64,000 bases of DNA from an uncultured Gammaproteobacteria bacterium. Its GTDB lineage: Bacteria; Pseudomonadota; Gammaproteobacteria; Nitrosococcales; Methylophagaceae. Position 1 is the stretch's first letter. Each line of letters starts with the position of its first letter. The translations under genes and the position numbers were made by a program. Positions 20,538-29,200 of this stretch are shown here, piece after piece. The notes below the pieces were generated by a model. It had not been told where the DNA came from. It worked only from the letters and a program-made list of their open reading frames with translations, and did not search any database. The stretch spans positions 38,861-102,860 of the forward strand of contig CAJQOM010000008.1 of the NCBI GenBank assembly GCA_905479985.1. Direction: 5' to 3'.

Positions 20538-21773
20538 GTGGCTCAAGTCATTAATACAAACATTGCATCTTTAAATGCACAACGTAACCTAAACACATCA
20601 CAAAATGCGCTAGCAACATCATTACAGCGTTTATCTACTGGTCTTAGAATCAATAGTGCAAAAGATGATGCGGCGGGTCTTGCGATTTCTGAACGTTTTA
20701 CATCTCAAATTCAAGGTCTAAACCAAGCTAGCCGTAACGCGAATGATGGTATTTCATTCTCACAAACTGCTGAAGGCGCACTCGCAACAGTAGGCGATGG
20801 ACTTCAACGTATCCGTGAACTCGCAGTACAAGCAGCGAATGATTCTAACTCAGCATCAGATCGTCAAGCATTAAACAATGAAATCGGCGAGTTGGTTGAA
20901 GAAGTTAACCGTGTCGCATTAAATACAGAGTTTAACGGTGGTCGTGTTCTAGATGGCACACAATCAAGCTTATTCTTCCAAGTGGGTGCTAATCAAGGTC
21001 AAACCATTGCAGTAAGTGCTGTTGATGCACGTGCTAATCAATTAGGTTCGACTATTTCAGTGGGCGGCGCAGGCTTAACACAAGCTAACATTGATACAGG
21101 AATTGCCACTATTAGTGATGTGGTGCTTACACCTACAGGAGTTTCAGCACTTGCAGTAGCCATTACTGCGGGTGCAGGTGGTCTAGCTGGAGCGACAAAT
21201 CTAGGGACTACTCTAGAAAATGCGGTCCGTGGCATCAATGAAGAAATTGATTTCCGAATTGCGCAAGGTAATGCCGATTCAATATTGATTGCTGAAGCGG
21301 GCTATAAAGCCTCTTTAAATGTGGCCAATGACGGTACCACTTCGATTGCAATCACAGGTTCTTTTGATAGTGTCTTTGCCGCAACAGGTGGCGATGTCGT
21401 CTTGGATAATGTTGCTGCTACCGCGATAGCAGGTACTGCTGCAGGAACAGGTACGCAAGTTAACTTAACTGATATCTCAGTAGCAACACGAGCAGAAGCC
21501 ACAGAAACCATTGCTGCCGTTACCGGCGCATTGACTCAAGTCAGTGATTTAAGAGCACAATTAGGTGCGGTCCAAACACGTTTTGAATCTGCAATTGGTA
21601 ATTTAGCGATTACTTCTGAAAACTTATCAGCAGCACGGAGTCGTATTTTAGATGCTGACTTTGCTGCCGAAACAGCGAACTTAACACGAGGCCAAATCTT
21701 GCAACAAGCAGGTACAGCTATTTTGTCGCAAGCAAATGCATTGCCACAAAACGTATTAAGCTTGTTAGGATAA
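20538..21773 (+). CDS. fliC: Flagellin (filament protein)
   Basis: Major filament subunit, secreted through the flagellar channel. The 411-residue protein starts at GTG 20538 behind AGAGGAG; the resulting MAQVINTNIASLNAQ is the classic flagellin N-terminus. The D0/D1 helices are conserved at both ends (LQRLSTGLRINSAKDDAAGL and the C-terminal NLAITSENLSAARSRILDAD), with a short, alanine-, glycine- and threonine-rich central domain. No start other than GTG makes sense. It has its own sigma-28 promoter and terminator. It is the only flagellin in the window. Confidence 0.96.
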   Translation: MAQVINTNIASLNAQRNLNTSQNALATSLQRLSTGLRINSAKDDAAGLAISERFTSQIQGLNQASRNANDGISFSQTAEGALATVGDGLQRIRELAVQAANDSNSASDRQALNNEIGELVEEVNRVALNTEFNGGRVLDGTQSSLFFQVGANQGQTIAVSAVDARANQLGSTISVGGAGLTQANIDTGIATISDVVLTPTGVSALAVAITAGAGGLAGATNLGTTLENAVRGINEEIDFRIAQGNADSILIAEAGYKASLNVANDGTTSIAITGSFDSVFAATGGDVVLDNVAATAIAGTAAGTGTQVNLTDISVATRAEATETIAAVTGALTQVSDLRAQLGAVQTRFESAIGNLAITSENLSAARSRILDADFAAETANLTRGQILQQAGTAILSQANALPQNVLSLLG

Positions 21774-21787
21774 GAAGTTTTTTAACG

Positions 21788-21826
21788 GATGAGCCTGAAA
21801 AATTAATTTCAGGCTCATCATTTCTT
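21788..21826 (+). terminator. Intrinsic terminator after flagellin
   Basis: GATGAGCCTGAA (21788-21799) pairs perfectly with TTCAGGCTCATC (21808-21819) around an 8-base loop, followed by a T-rich tail (ATTTCTTTCTT). It ends the monocistronic flagellin message. Confidence 0.85.
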
Positions 21827-21853
21827 TCTTATCGATAAGGAAGGAGACATGTG

Positions 21854-22255
21854 ATGGATATTACGAATAAACCAACGAGTTCAGCAGCGATAGAGGTCAG
21901 TGTGGTCGCTAAGGCTCAACAGGCTGTGCAAGTGGAAAAAGTGAAAGTTGCCTCGGTGACGCCGGCTGAAAAAACGGCACAAGTTGAGGCGGCTGAGCCA
22001 AAAGAAGAAAGTGTCTCGACCGAAAACTTAGAGCAAGCTGTCAGTCAGATCAATGACTATGTGCAAAATTTACAACGCACTCTTCAATTTACAGTTGATG
22101 AGGAGAGTGGTAAAGATGTGGTTACTGTGTCGGATGTGGAGACGAAAGAGATTATTCGTCAATACCCTTCGGAAGAAGTGTTGGCGATCGCAAGGCAGAT
22201 CTCACAAGAAAAGGATGAGGCTGTTAGACTATTTAGTTCGCGTACTTATAAATAG
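21854..22255 (+). CDS. flaG: FlaG family flagellar protein
   Basis: Small filament-associated protein of the FlaG family, thought to affect filament length; biochemistry is poorly known. The 133-residue product has a low-complexity, Ala/Val/Lys-rich first half and the conserved FlaG core (AVSQINDYVQNLQRTLQF, then FTVDEESGKDVVTV and the C-terminal IRQYPSEEVL). Start ATG 21854 is preferred over GTG 21851 because AAGGAGA is better spaced. It lies between flagellin and fliD as in Vibrio and Pseudomonas. Confidence 0.88.
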   Translation: MDITNKPTSSAAIEVSVVAKAQQAVQVEKVKVASVTPAEKTAQVEAAEPKEESVSTENLEQAVSQINDYVQNLQRTLQFTVDEESGKDVVTVSDVETKEIIRQYPSEEVLAIARQISQEKDEAVRLFSSRTYK

Positions 22256-22270
22256 CGCGAGGAGCAGTTT

Positions 22271-23659
22271 ATGGCGATTACAGTATCAGGTATAGGTTCA
22301 GGGATTGATACAGCAAGTCTAGTATCACAACTGGTTAATGCTGAAAGACAACCGGCGGAGCTACGCTTTAATACTAAAGAAGCGGGCTTGCAGTCTGAAC
22401 TGTCATCATTTGGTACCTTGAGTAGTGCTTTAAGCCAGTTCCAAGAAAGCGTTCAAAAATTGAATGATATTACTTTATTCCAAGCCCGAACAGCGAGTTC
22501 GAGCAATGAAGATATTTTTTCTGTCTCGGCAACCAGTACTGCTGTATCAGGAAGTTATGAGCTTGAAGTAACGCAATTAGCCGCTGCAGAAAAATTACGT
22601 TCGGGAGATTTTGCTTCAGAAACCGATACCGTCGGTACTGGCACTTTAGATATCTCTCTTGGAACCGATACTTTTCAGGTCACAATCGACACCGATAACA
22701 GTAGTTTAGCAGGTGTCCGTGATGCGATTAATTCTGCGAGCGATAATCCAGGAATATCAGCTGCGATCATCAATGTAGATGATGGTGTGGGCGGCACAAT
22801 TTCAAGACTGGTTTTAACGAGCGAAGAGACAGGCAGTGCGAATACGATTGATGTTGTTGCCGTCGACGACGACGCTGGCGATGGCTTTGATTTGACGCAA
22901 TTAAATACGGCCAACTTAACAACGATTCGAGCAGCGCAAGATGCGATCATTGAGCTGGATGGCCAAACCGCAACGCGATCAAGTAACAGTTTATCTGATG
23001 TCATTTCAGGGATAACAATTGACCTCAATACCGCTGAAATTGGTACAGTAGAAACCTTGACCATAGCACTTGATAGAGACAGCGTTAAGACCAATGTCGT
23101 TAACTTTGTTGCTGCCTATAATAATTTGGCCGATACGGTGACCTCTCTTGGGGCTTATGATGCCGCAAGCGGCGCTGCTGGTGGTCTACAAGGTGATAGC
23201 ACATTGCGAAATGTCGAAAACCAGATTCGTGCTGCATTAACGACGGGTATTGAAGGCCTGGCTTTTGGCACATTAGCTGAAATCGGCGTGACAACAGAAA
23301 GTACTGGTAAATTAGCCATTGATACTGATAAATTAGACAGTGTTATCGATACTGACTTTAATGCTGTTGCGCAATTATTTTCCTCAGAAAATGGCTTAGC
23401 GACGACATTAGATGACATCATCGAACGTTATACGTCAGCCGATGGTAGTCTCAGTGCACAGACCGCGAATATCCAAGAAAGGATCAATGGTCTTGATGAT
23501 GATAGAGCGAGACTCGACGACCGTATAGCGTCCCTTGAAGCACGCCTGCAAGCCCAATTTGTTGCTTTAGATGGCTTGGTAGCGAGTCTACAATCTATTG
23601 GTAGCTTTTTAACGCAACAGTTAGCAAACTTGCCCAAACCCAATTCTATTGGTAATTAG
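22271..23659 (+). CDS. fliD: Flagellar filament cap protein FliD (HAP2)
   Basis: Caps the filament tip and folds incoming flagellin. The 462-residue protein shows the N-terminal GIGSGIDTASLVSQLVNAER signature and the C-terminal FliD_C region with ARLDDRIASLEARLQAQF. It follows flaG by 15 bases. Length is typical. Confidence 0.95.
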   Translation: MAITVSGIGSGIDTASLVSQLVNAERQPAELRFNTKEAGLQSELSSFGTLSSALSQFQESVQKLNDITLFQARTASSSNEDIFSVSATSTAVSGSYELEVTQLAAAEKLRSGDFASETDTVGTGTLDISLGTDTFQVTIDTDNSSLAGVRDAINSASDNPGISAAIINVDDGVGGTISRLVLTSEETGSANTIDVVAVDDDAGDGFDLTQLNTANLTTIRAAQDAIIELDGQTATRSSNSLSDVISGITIDLNTAEIGTVETLTIALDRDSVKTNVVNFVAAYNNLADTVTSLGAYDAASGAAGGLQGDSTLRNVENQIRAALTTGIEGLAFGTLAEIGVTTESTGKLAIDTDKLDSVIDTDFNAVAQLFSSENGLATTLDDIIERYTSADGSLSAQTANIQERINGLDDDRARLDDRIASLEARLQAQFVALDGLVASLQSIGSFLTQQLANLPKPNSIGN

Positions 23660-23689
23660 CCAAGAGGTCTAAAATACGGATCTTTTTAT

Positions 23690-23716
23690 TAAAGCTTTAG
23701 ACTCTCCTGACGATAA
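23690..23716 (+). promoter_or_regulatory. Sigma-28 promoter of fliS, overlapping a fliD hairpin
   Basis: TAAAGCTT (23690-23697), an 11-base spacer, and GACGATAA (23709-23716) match the sigma-28 consensus at 7 of 8 positions in each box. It lies about 60 bases before the fliS start. The -35 box overlaps the 3' arm of a hairpin (GTCTAAA 23667-23673 with TTTAGAC 23696-23702) that may end the fliD message. Confidence 0.7.
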
Positions 23717-23777
23717 TGTGTATGTAGGCAAGAACTGATGAGGTTGTTGTATGGTTGACCCAAATAAGGAAGAAAAT

Positions 23778-24185
23778 ATGAACGCCAGTGTCGCAATGCA
23801 GCAATACCGTCATAATCACATCCAGGGTGGTATTGAAACAGCTTCTCCCCATCGTTTAGTGCAAATGTTGATGGAAGGTGCACTTGAAAAGCTAATGGCT
23901 GCAAAAGGCTTCATGGCTACGAAGGACATTGCTAAAAAAGGCGAACATATTAGTTGGGCTATATCAATTATTGATAGTTTAAGATCATGCCTCAATGTCG
24001 AAGTTGGCGGTGATTTTGCTCTAAACTTACTAGACCTCTACAACTATATGGAAAAGCGACTAGTAGAAGCAAATATCAATAATGATCCAGCCATGCTTGA
24101 TGAAGTAGCACAATTAATTATTGAAATAAAATCAGGCTGGGATGCGATTCCGGCGGAATTTCATAGCCCAGTTAAACCAAGCTAA
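23778..24185 (+). CDS. fliS: Flagellin export chaperone FliS
   Basis: Cytoplasmic chaperone that keeps flagellin unpolymerised before export. The 135-residue protein shows AMQQYRHNHIQGGIETASPHRLV, the helical core LMEGALEKL, and DLYNYMEKRL. ATG 23778 sits behind AAGGAAG; the in-frame ATG at 23751 is less well placed. It has its own sigma-28 promoter and precedes fliT. Confidence 0.94.
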   Translation: MNASVAMQQYRHNHIQGGIETASPHRLVQMLMEGALEKLMAAKGFMATKDIAKKGEHISWAISIIDSLRSCLNVEVGGDFALNLLDLYNYMEKRLVEANINNDPAMLDEVAQLIIEIKSGWDAIPAEFHSPVKPS

Positions 24186-24197
24186 GTAAGATTAATA

Positions 24198-24506
24198 ATG
24201 TCATCAGCGCTGGATTTAGTGACAACATTAATATCAGAAAGCGAGCAATTAGTGTCGCTCGCAGAATCAGAGGAATGGGGCGCGTTTTCTGAATTAGAAC
24301 AAGAAAGGCAAAGCCACGTCAAACAGCTCGATTTACGCAGTGTAGATTTACCTGAGCAGCAAAACCTCGAACTCCGTAACCAAATGGCAGTTTTAATTGT
24401 ATTAAATGATAAAATTGAAGCTATTTGCCGTGAAAAACGTAGTAAGACAGTCAAAGATCTTAAGACATTAAATCAAGGCAATAAAGCAAAAAAAGCCTAT
24501 ACCTAG
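24198..24506 (+). CDS. fliT: FliT-like flagellar chaperone
   Basis: A 102-residue, charged and helical protein immediately downstream of fliS. Its size, position and pattern (SESEQLVSLAESEEWGAFSELEQERQ split by polar residues) match the FliT family, which chaperones FliD and can bind regulators. Sequence conservation in this family is low, so the assignment rests mainly on context. Confidence 0.72.
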   Translation: MSSALDLVTTLISESEQLVSLAESEEWGAFSELEQERQSHVKQLDLRSVDLPEQQNLELRNQMAVLIVLNDKIEAICREKRSKTVKDLKTLNQGNKAKKAYT

Positions 24507-24643
24507 TAGAAAAAAGCCAAACAGAATTCCCAAAGCGTCATTTTTTTGACAATCTTCGCCATTAGTGGTTAACTTCATAGTTCTGAATAACTTACATTGA
24601 TCATTAAAGATCAAATCTTAACTTATTCATTTATGGAGAAGCA
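24507..24643 (+). promoter_or_regulatory. Upstream region of fleQ
   Basis: No sigma-54 or sigma-28 match is visible, as expected for a class I regulator. A TTGACA hexamer at about 24547-24552 could be a sigma-70 -35 box, but the -10 at the 17-base spacing (TTAACT) is weak. No gene is present. Confidence 0.35.
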
Positions 24644-26092
24644 ATGAGTTCGAATAATGTATTAGTCATCGATAACAATACAGAGCGGCGTAATGTGCTG
24701 TCGACATTAATCGAATTCATTAACTGTCGCCCAGTGATGGTTGACACACCTGATATGTGGTTTGAAGAAGCCGGGTCAATGCATGATGTTGTGATGGCCA
24801 TCGTTGGCGAATGCGAGGACAAGCATCAAACTAAGCAAGTATTACGTGAGTTGGTGAACCACGAAGTGCCATTGGCCGTTTTCACCCTCGAATTACCTGA
24901 AGCAGATTGGCTAGACTTCCCGGGCACATTAGGGTCACTCCGTTTCCCAGTGAAATATCCCCAGCTAAGTAATGCACTGCAACAAGCAACAGTTTATCGA
25001 GGCCAACACGATAGAAGACAATCTCCTGATACAGAAATAAGACAGCTGGTCGGCAATAGCCGAAAAATGAAACAAGTGGCACAGATGATTGATCAAGTGT
25101 CAGATTCAGAAGCCAATGTACTTATTCTTGGTGAGTCTGGTACTGGTAAAGAAGTCGTGGCCCGTAACTTACACCAGCTATCGTCTCGTCGCCAGAAACC
25201 GATTGTACCTATTAACTGTGGTGCGATTCCCGCTGAGTTATTAGAAAGCGAATTATTTGGCCATGAGAAAGGGGCATTCACCGGTGCGATTACGACACGC
25301 AAAGGTCGCTTTGAAATGGCAGAAGGCGGTACATTATTTCTAGATGAAATTGGCGATATGCCACTGCCTATGCAAGTTAAGCTTCTTCGAGTTTTACAAG
25401 AGAAGGTTTATGAGCGTGTCGGCAGCAACAAAGCAATGACGGCCAATGTTAGAGTCATTGCTGCAACGCATAGAAATCTGGAAAAGCAAATTGCTGAAGG
25501 ATTATTTAGAGAAGATTTGTATTATCGACTCAATGTCTTTCCAATTGAAATGCCGTCTCTACGAGAAAGGCCAGAAGATATTCCATTATTGATTAATGAA
25601 ATGGTAAAGCGGGTCGAGCATGAAAATCGCGGTAGTGTTGGACTAACGTCCGCAGCGATAGCCTCACTTTGTCGTTATGACTGGCCTGGCAATGTGCGTG
25701 AATTGGCCAATGTGATCGAACGTTTAGTGATTATGTTCCCTTATACCACAGTAGATTTTGACGATTTGCCAGAAAAATATCAGCTTAAGGAAGGCGATTT
25801 GCCTGAGGCGGTGACCAAAGTAATAGAGCAAACCCCTGCGCCAGAAATTCACCTCAAAACAAAATCTGAACCACAGCCCGAAACCCAAGAGAATATTGCG
25901 ACGTTGCAAGAATTGCCTGAAGAAGGGCTTGATTTAAAGCAGCACTTAGCCAATTTAGAGTACCTTTTGATTAAGCAAGCGATAGAAGAATCGGAAGGCG
26001 TGGTGGCGCACGCGGCTAAAAGATTAAAAATGCAGCGTACAACGCTAGTAGAAAAAATGAAAAAACATGGCATCCAGCGAGAAGGCGAATAA
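24644..26092 (+). CDS. fleQ: Sigma-54-dependent flagellar master regulator FleQ
   Basis: AAA+ enhancer-binding protein at the top of polar flagellar hierarchies; in Pseudomonas it also responds to cyclic-di-GMP and FleN. The 482-residue protein has an N-terminal FleQ receiver-like domain (1-120) in which no phosphoacceptor Asp is visible ([11 protein letters not shown]). The AAA+ domain (about 135-365) has Walker A GESGTGKE (163-170) and the sigma-54 contact loop GAFTGA (210-215). The C-terminus holds a Fis-type helix-turn-helix ([20 protein letters not shown]). A GGAG site precedes ATG 24644. It should activate the sigma-54 promoter before fleS. Confidence 0.95.
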   Translation: MSSNNVLVIDNNTERRNVLSTLIEFINCRPVMVDTPDMWFEEAGSMHDVVMAIVGECEDKHQTKQVLRELVNHEVPLAVFTLELPEADWLDFPGTLGSLRFPVKYPQLSNALQQATVYRGQHDRRQSPDTEIRQLVGNSRKMKQVAQMIDQVSDSEANVLILGESGTGKEVVARNLHQLSSRRQKPIVPINCGAIPAELLESELFGHEKGAFTGAITTRKGRFEMAEGGTLFLDEIGDMPLPMQVKLLRVLQEKVYERVGSNKAMTANVRVIAATHRNLEKQIAEGLFREDLYYRLNVFPIEMPSLRERPEDIPLLINEMVKRVEHENRGSVGLTSAAIASLCRYDWPGNVRELANVIERLVIMFPYTTVDFDDLPEKYQLKEGDLPEAVTKVIEQTPAPEIHLKTKSEPQPETQENIATLQELPEEGLDLKQHLANLEYLLIKQAIEESEGVVAHAAKRLKMQRTTLVEKMKKHGIQREGE

Positions 26093-26162
26093 GTTCAAGA
26101 CATCGCCGTCATTTCATTGACTTCAATAATATAAGTAGCTGATTTAAATAAAAAATATAGAC

Positions 26163-26180
26163 AAGGCATGGCTTTTGCAT
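26163..26180 (+). promoter_or_regulatory. Sigma-54 promoter of fleSR-fliEFGHIJ
   Basis: CAAGGCATGGCTTTTGCAT has GG at 26165-26166 and GC at 26177-26178 with the exact 10-base spacing, and a good TTTTGC -12 element. It lies about 40 bases before fleS, consistent with FleQ activation of the two-component system. Confidence 0.82.
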
Positions 26181-26220
26181 CTACGCGATACAGCGTTAGA
26201 GTTTCCATATTGGAGCAGCC

Positions 26221-27420
26221 ATGAGTCTAAAACAGTTTGCTGAACCTGCAAGCCATTTGCATCAGCAGAAGCCTTTTATAAGGCGAGCCACTTATCAAGT
26301 AGCAAATGATGACTCACGTCTGAATGATCAGTTACTACGGCATCAGCACGATCAAAGTGCCAAAGTAGAGCAAGCAAGTCGCCTTGCAAACCGCATGGCA
26401 CAGCTATTAGAGGTCATGCCTGGCGGTGTCGTGGTATTGAATGGCCAAGGTCGCGTGCAGCAATGTAATGCCGTTGCAATCAATATGCTAGGCGAGCCCT
26501 TACAAGACGAGTTATGGGCGAGTGTCATTCAAAGAGCATTTGCACCAAAAGCAGATAATAGCCACGATGTTGCCTTATTAGATGGTCGCCTACTCCATAT
26601 ATCCACAAGCCCATTGCAAGATGAACCGGGCCAAATCGTGTTACTTAACGATGTCACTGAAACCCGACGTTTGCAGCTCAAAGTCTCACATCTACAACGG
26701 CTATCCGCCATGGGCGAAGTCGCCGCCCGATTAGCACATCAAATTCGTACGCCTTTATCATCGGCCATGCTGTATCTCTCACCGATAATGAAAGAAGAGA
26801 CCGCACCTAAATTACGTCAAAACTTTGCGAAAAAACTGCATAGCAGCATCACCCACATGGAAGGTTTGATCAAAGATATGCTCGCATTTTCTCGTGGAGA
26901 TATGGCGAGCACAGCAGCCGTATCAGTGGATGCGCTTTGCGAAACAGTCGAACAGCAGTTTCAATCACAAGAAGGGGCTGAACATTTCCATTTACAAGTG
27001 CACAACGCAATGGACGGTGCCTATGTATATGGCAGTCAAGATGCTTTAAGTAGCGCGATTAATAATTTATTAAACAATGCCAGAGCAGCCTGCGAATCAG
27101 AAGGCGAAATCACTATTTTTGCTGATCATATTGAAGATGATAATGGTGATGAATGGGTAGAAATCAGTGTCGAAGACAATGGCATTGGTATCCCAGCAAC
27201 AGAGCAAGACAAAGTATTAACGCCCTTCTATACCACACGATCTTCAGGAACCGGCTTAGGCCTACCCGTCGTGAAATCAATCGTGAAAGCACACCGAGGC
27301 ACATTGTGGTTCGCCAGTGATCACGGCCAAGGCAGCACATTTAGTATTCGATTGCCTAAATACAAAGGCAGTCACCACAAAACAGAAATGAAGCAAGAGC
27401 AAGATAAGGAGCTCATGTAA
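26221..27420 (+). CDS. fleS: Flagellar sensor histidine kinase FleS
   Basis: Cytoplasmic kinase partner of FleR. The 399-residue protein has a PAS domain (about 60-150, LLEVMPGGVVVLNGQGRV), a HisKA dimerisation domain with phosphoacceptor His173 in LAHQIRTPL, and an HATPase domain (about 265-385) with NNLLNNARAA, EDNGIGIP and GTGLGLPVV motifs. No membrane segment is present, as in Pseudomonas FleS. Its TAA overlaps the fleR ATG by one base. Confidence 0.95.
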   Translation: MSLKQFAEPASHLHQQKPFIRRATYQVANDDSRLNDQLLRHQHDQSAKVEQASRLANRMAQLLEVMPGGVVVLNGQGRVQQCNAVAINMLGEPLQDELWASVIQRAFAPKADNSHDVALLDGRLLHISTSPLQDEPGQIVLLNDVTETRRLQLKVSHLQRLSAMGEVAARLAHQIRTPLSSAMLYLSPIMKEETAPKLRQNFAKKLHSSITHMEGLIKDMLAFSRGDMASTAAVSVDALCETVEQQFQSQEGAEHFHLQVHNAMDGAYVYGSQDALSSAINNLLNNARAACESEGEITIFADHIEDDNGDEWVEISVEDNGIGIPATEQDKVLTPFYTTRSSGTGLGLPVVKSIVKAHRGTLWFASDHGQGSTFSIRLPKYKGSHHKTEMKQEQDKELM

Positions 27421-28781
27421 TGAACCAAACAACGATTTTAGTTGTAGAAGATGACGCCAATTTACGCGAAGCGTTATGCGACACATTAGAGTTAGCAGGC
27501 TATAACGTCACGTCAACAGACCAAGGACAAAGTGCCTTAGATAAGCTAGCCACTGAAGAGTTTGGTTTATTACTGAGCGATCTGCAAATGCGGCCGATGG
27601 ATGGTCACACATTGTTGAAAAAGGCCAAAGCACTCGTACCAGAATTGCCTGTTTTATTAATGACAGCTTATGGCACAGTAGAGGGCGCAGTAGATGCCCT
27701 TCATGAAGGTGCGAGCGATTACCTGATCAAACCTTTCGAAGCCGATGACTTATTAGAACGTGTTCAACGTTATGTTCGAACCGTGACGATGCAAGAAGAT
27801 ATGGTCGCAGTCGATAAGTCTTCTCGTGATCTAGTGACGTTATCGCGCCGTGTTGCCGACACCGACGCCACTGTTTTGATTAGTGGTGAGAGTGGCACAG
27901 GTAAAGAAGTGTTAGCCCGTTTTCTACATAATAATTCAACAAGGGCAGATAGCCCCTTTGTTGCAATCAACTGCGCGGCGATTCCAGAAAACATGCTGGA
28001 AGCCACATTGTTTGGTTATGAAAAAGGCGCTTTCACCGGGGCAAGTCAAGCTTATGCAGGTAAATTTGAACAAGCCAACCACGGCACAATTTTACTTGAT
28101 GAGATTTCAGAAATGGATCTTAATTTACAAGCCAAGCTGCTTCGTGTTTTACAAGAACGTGAAGTCGAACGCATCGGGGGCCGTAAAACGATTTCATTAG
28201 ATGTCCGTGTATTGGCTACCACAAACCGCTTGTTACGCGATGAAGTGACATCAGGGCATTTCAGAGAAGATTTATTCTACCGTTTGAATGTGTTCCCATT
28301 GCGACTGCTACCACTACGCGAACGCTGCGAAGACATTATGCCGTTGTCTTATCAAATCATACAAAAGCATTGTGATAATGCTGATCGTAATATGCCGACA
28401 TTCAGTGCCTGTGCAGAAAAAAGCTTATTGGCTCACTCGTGGTACGGCAATGTTCGGGAATTGGATAATGTATTACAACGTGCCCTTATTCTTCAGCCAG
28501 GACAAATTGTTACGGCAAAAGATTTGGCATTTGAAAGTATGTCTGAGCCATCTAATACCCCAGTTGAGAGAGAGGAAACAGCAACACCTAATAGTTTAGG
28601 TGACGATCTTAGAAGCCATGAACAACGCCATATTCTCGAAGCACTAGAAAAGAATAATTGTAGCCGCCGCTTAACAGCCAAAGAGTTAGGTATCAGTGAG
28701 CGGACCTTGCGCTACAAAATATCAAGCTTTAGAGAACAAGGCATCACCATTCCAGAAAAAACCAATAAAGCATTAGCGTAA
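27420..28781 (+). CDS. fleR: Flagellar sigma-54 response regulator FleR
   Basis: Receives phosphate from FleS and activates class III flagellar promoters through RpoN. Residues 1-120 are a canonical receiver with Asp54 as phosphoacceptor (LLLSDLQMRPMDG) and Lys104 in YLIKPFEA. The AAA+ domain has Walker A GESGTGKE near 156-163 and GAFTGA (203-208). A Fis-type helix-turn-helix ends the 453-residue protein (RRLTAKELGISERTLRYKI). Likely targets in this window are the sigma-54 promoters before flgB, the STAS-cheA operon and fliK. Confidence 0.95.
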   Translation: MNQTTILVVEDDANLREALCDTLELAGYNVTSTDQGQSALDKLATEEFGLLLSDLQMRPMDGHTLLKKAKALVPELPVLLMTAYGTVEGAVDALHEGASDYLIKPFEADDLLERVQRYVRTVTMQEDMVAVDKSSRDLVTLSRRVADTDATVLISGESGTGKEVLARFLHNNSTRADSPFVAINCAAIPENMLEATLFGYEKGAFTGASQAYAGKFEQANHGTILLDEISEMDLNLQAKLLRVLQEREVERIGGRKTISLDVRVLATTNRLLRDEVTSGHFREDLFYRLNVFPLRLLPLRERCEDIMPLSYQIIQKHCDNADRNMPTFSACAEKSLLAHSWYGNVRELDNVLQRALILQPGQIVTAKDLAFESMSEPSNTPVEREETATPNSLGDDLRSHEQRHILEALEKNNCSRRLTAKELGISERTLRYKISSFREQGITIPEKTNKALA

Positions 28782-28795
28782 GGGGAGCATAAAAC

Positions 28796-29128
28796 ATGAA
28801 TAGCATCGATCCGAATCAACTATTAACCCATATGCGGGCAGCACAAGCCCAAGCGACACAACAAGCTCAGCCGATGGGTGGCATTAATCAAGGCGGAACC
28901 AATGACATTGATTTTTCAAAATTGGTTAAATCAGCCGTTGATCAAGTGAATGAAACACAAAAAGCCTCAGGAAAATTAAAAACAGCGTTTGAAATGGGCG
29001 ATCCAAACGTAAGTTTAGCGGATGCAATGATTGCCTCTCAAAAAGCCACTGTTGCTTTTGAAGCAACGATACAAGTGCGAAATAAATTCGTAAGAGCTTA
29101 TGAAGAAGTCATGAGAATGAGTGTTTAA
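28796..29128 (+). CDS. fliE: Flagellar hook-basal body protein FliE
   Basis: Connects the MS-ring to the rod. The 110-residue protein shows DFSKLVKSAVDQVNETQ and the C-terminal VRNKFVRAYEEVMRMSV typical of FliE. It begins 14 bases after fleR behind AAGGGGAG, so it is probably cotranscribed with fleSR. Confidence 0.95.
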   Translation: MNSIDPNQLLTHMRAAQAQATQQAQPMGGINQGGTNDIDFSKLVKSAVDQVNETQKASGKLKTAFEMGDPNVSLADAMIASQKATVAFEATIQVRNKFVRAYEEVMRMSV

Positions 29129-29200
29129 TTGTTTATTATTTATTGAATAACATCCGAATACAGATAAATACCGAATACTTATAAATATAAGAGTAATACT

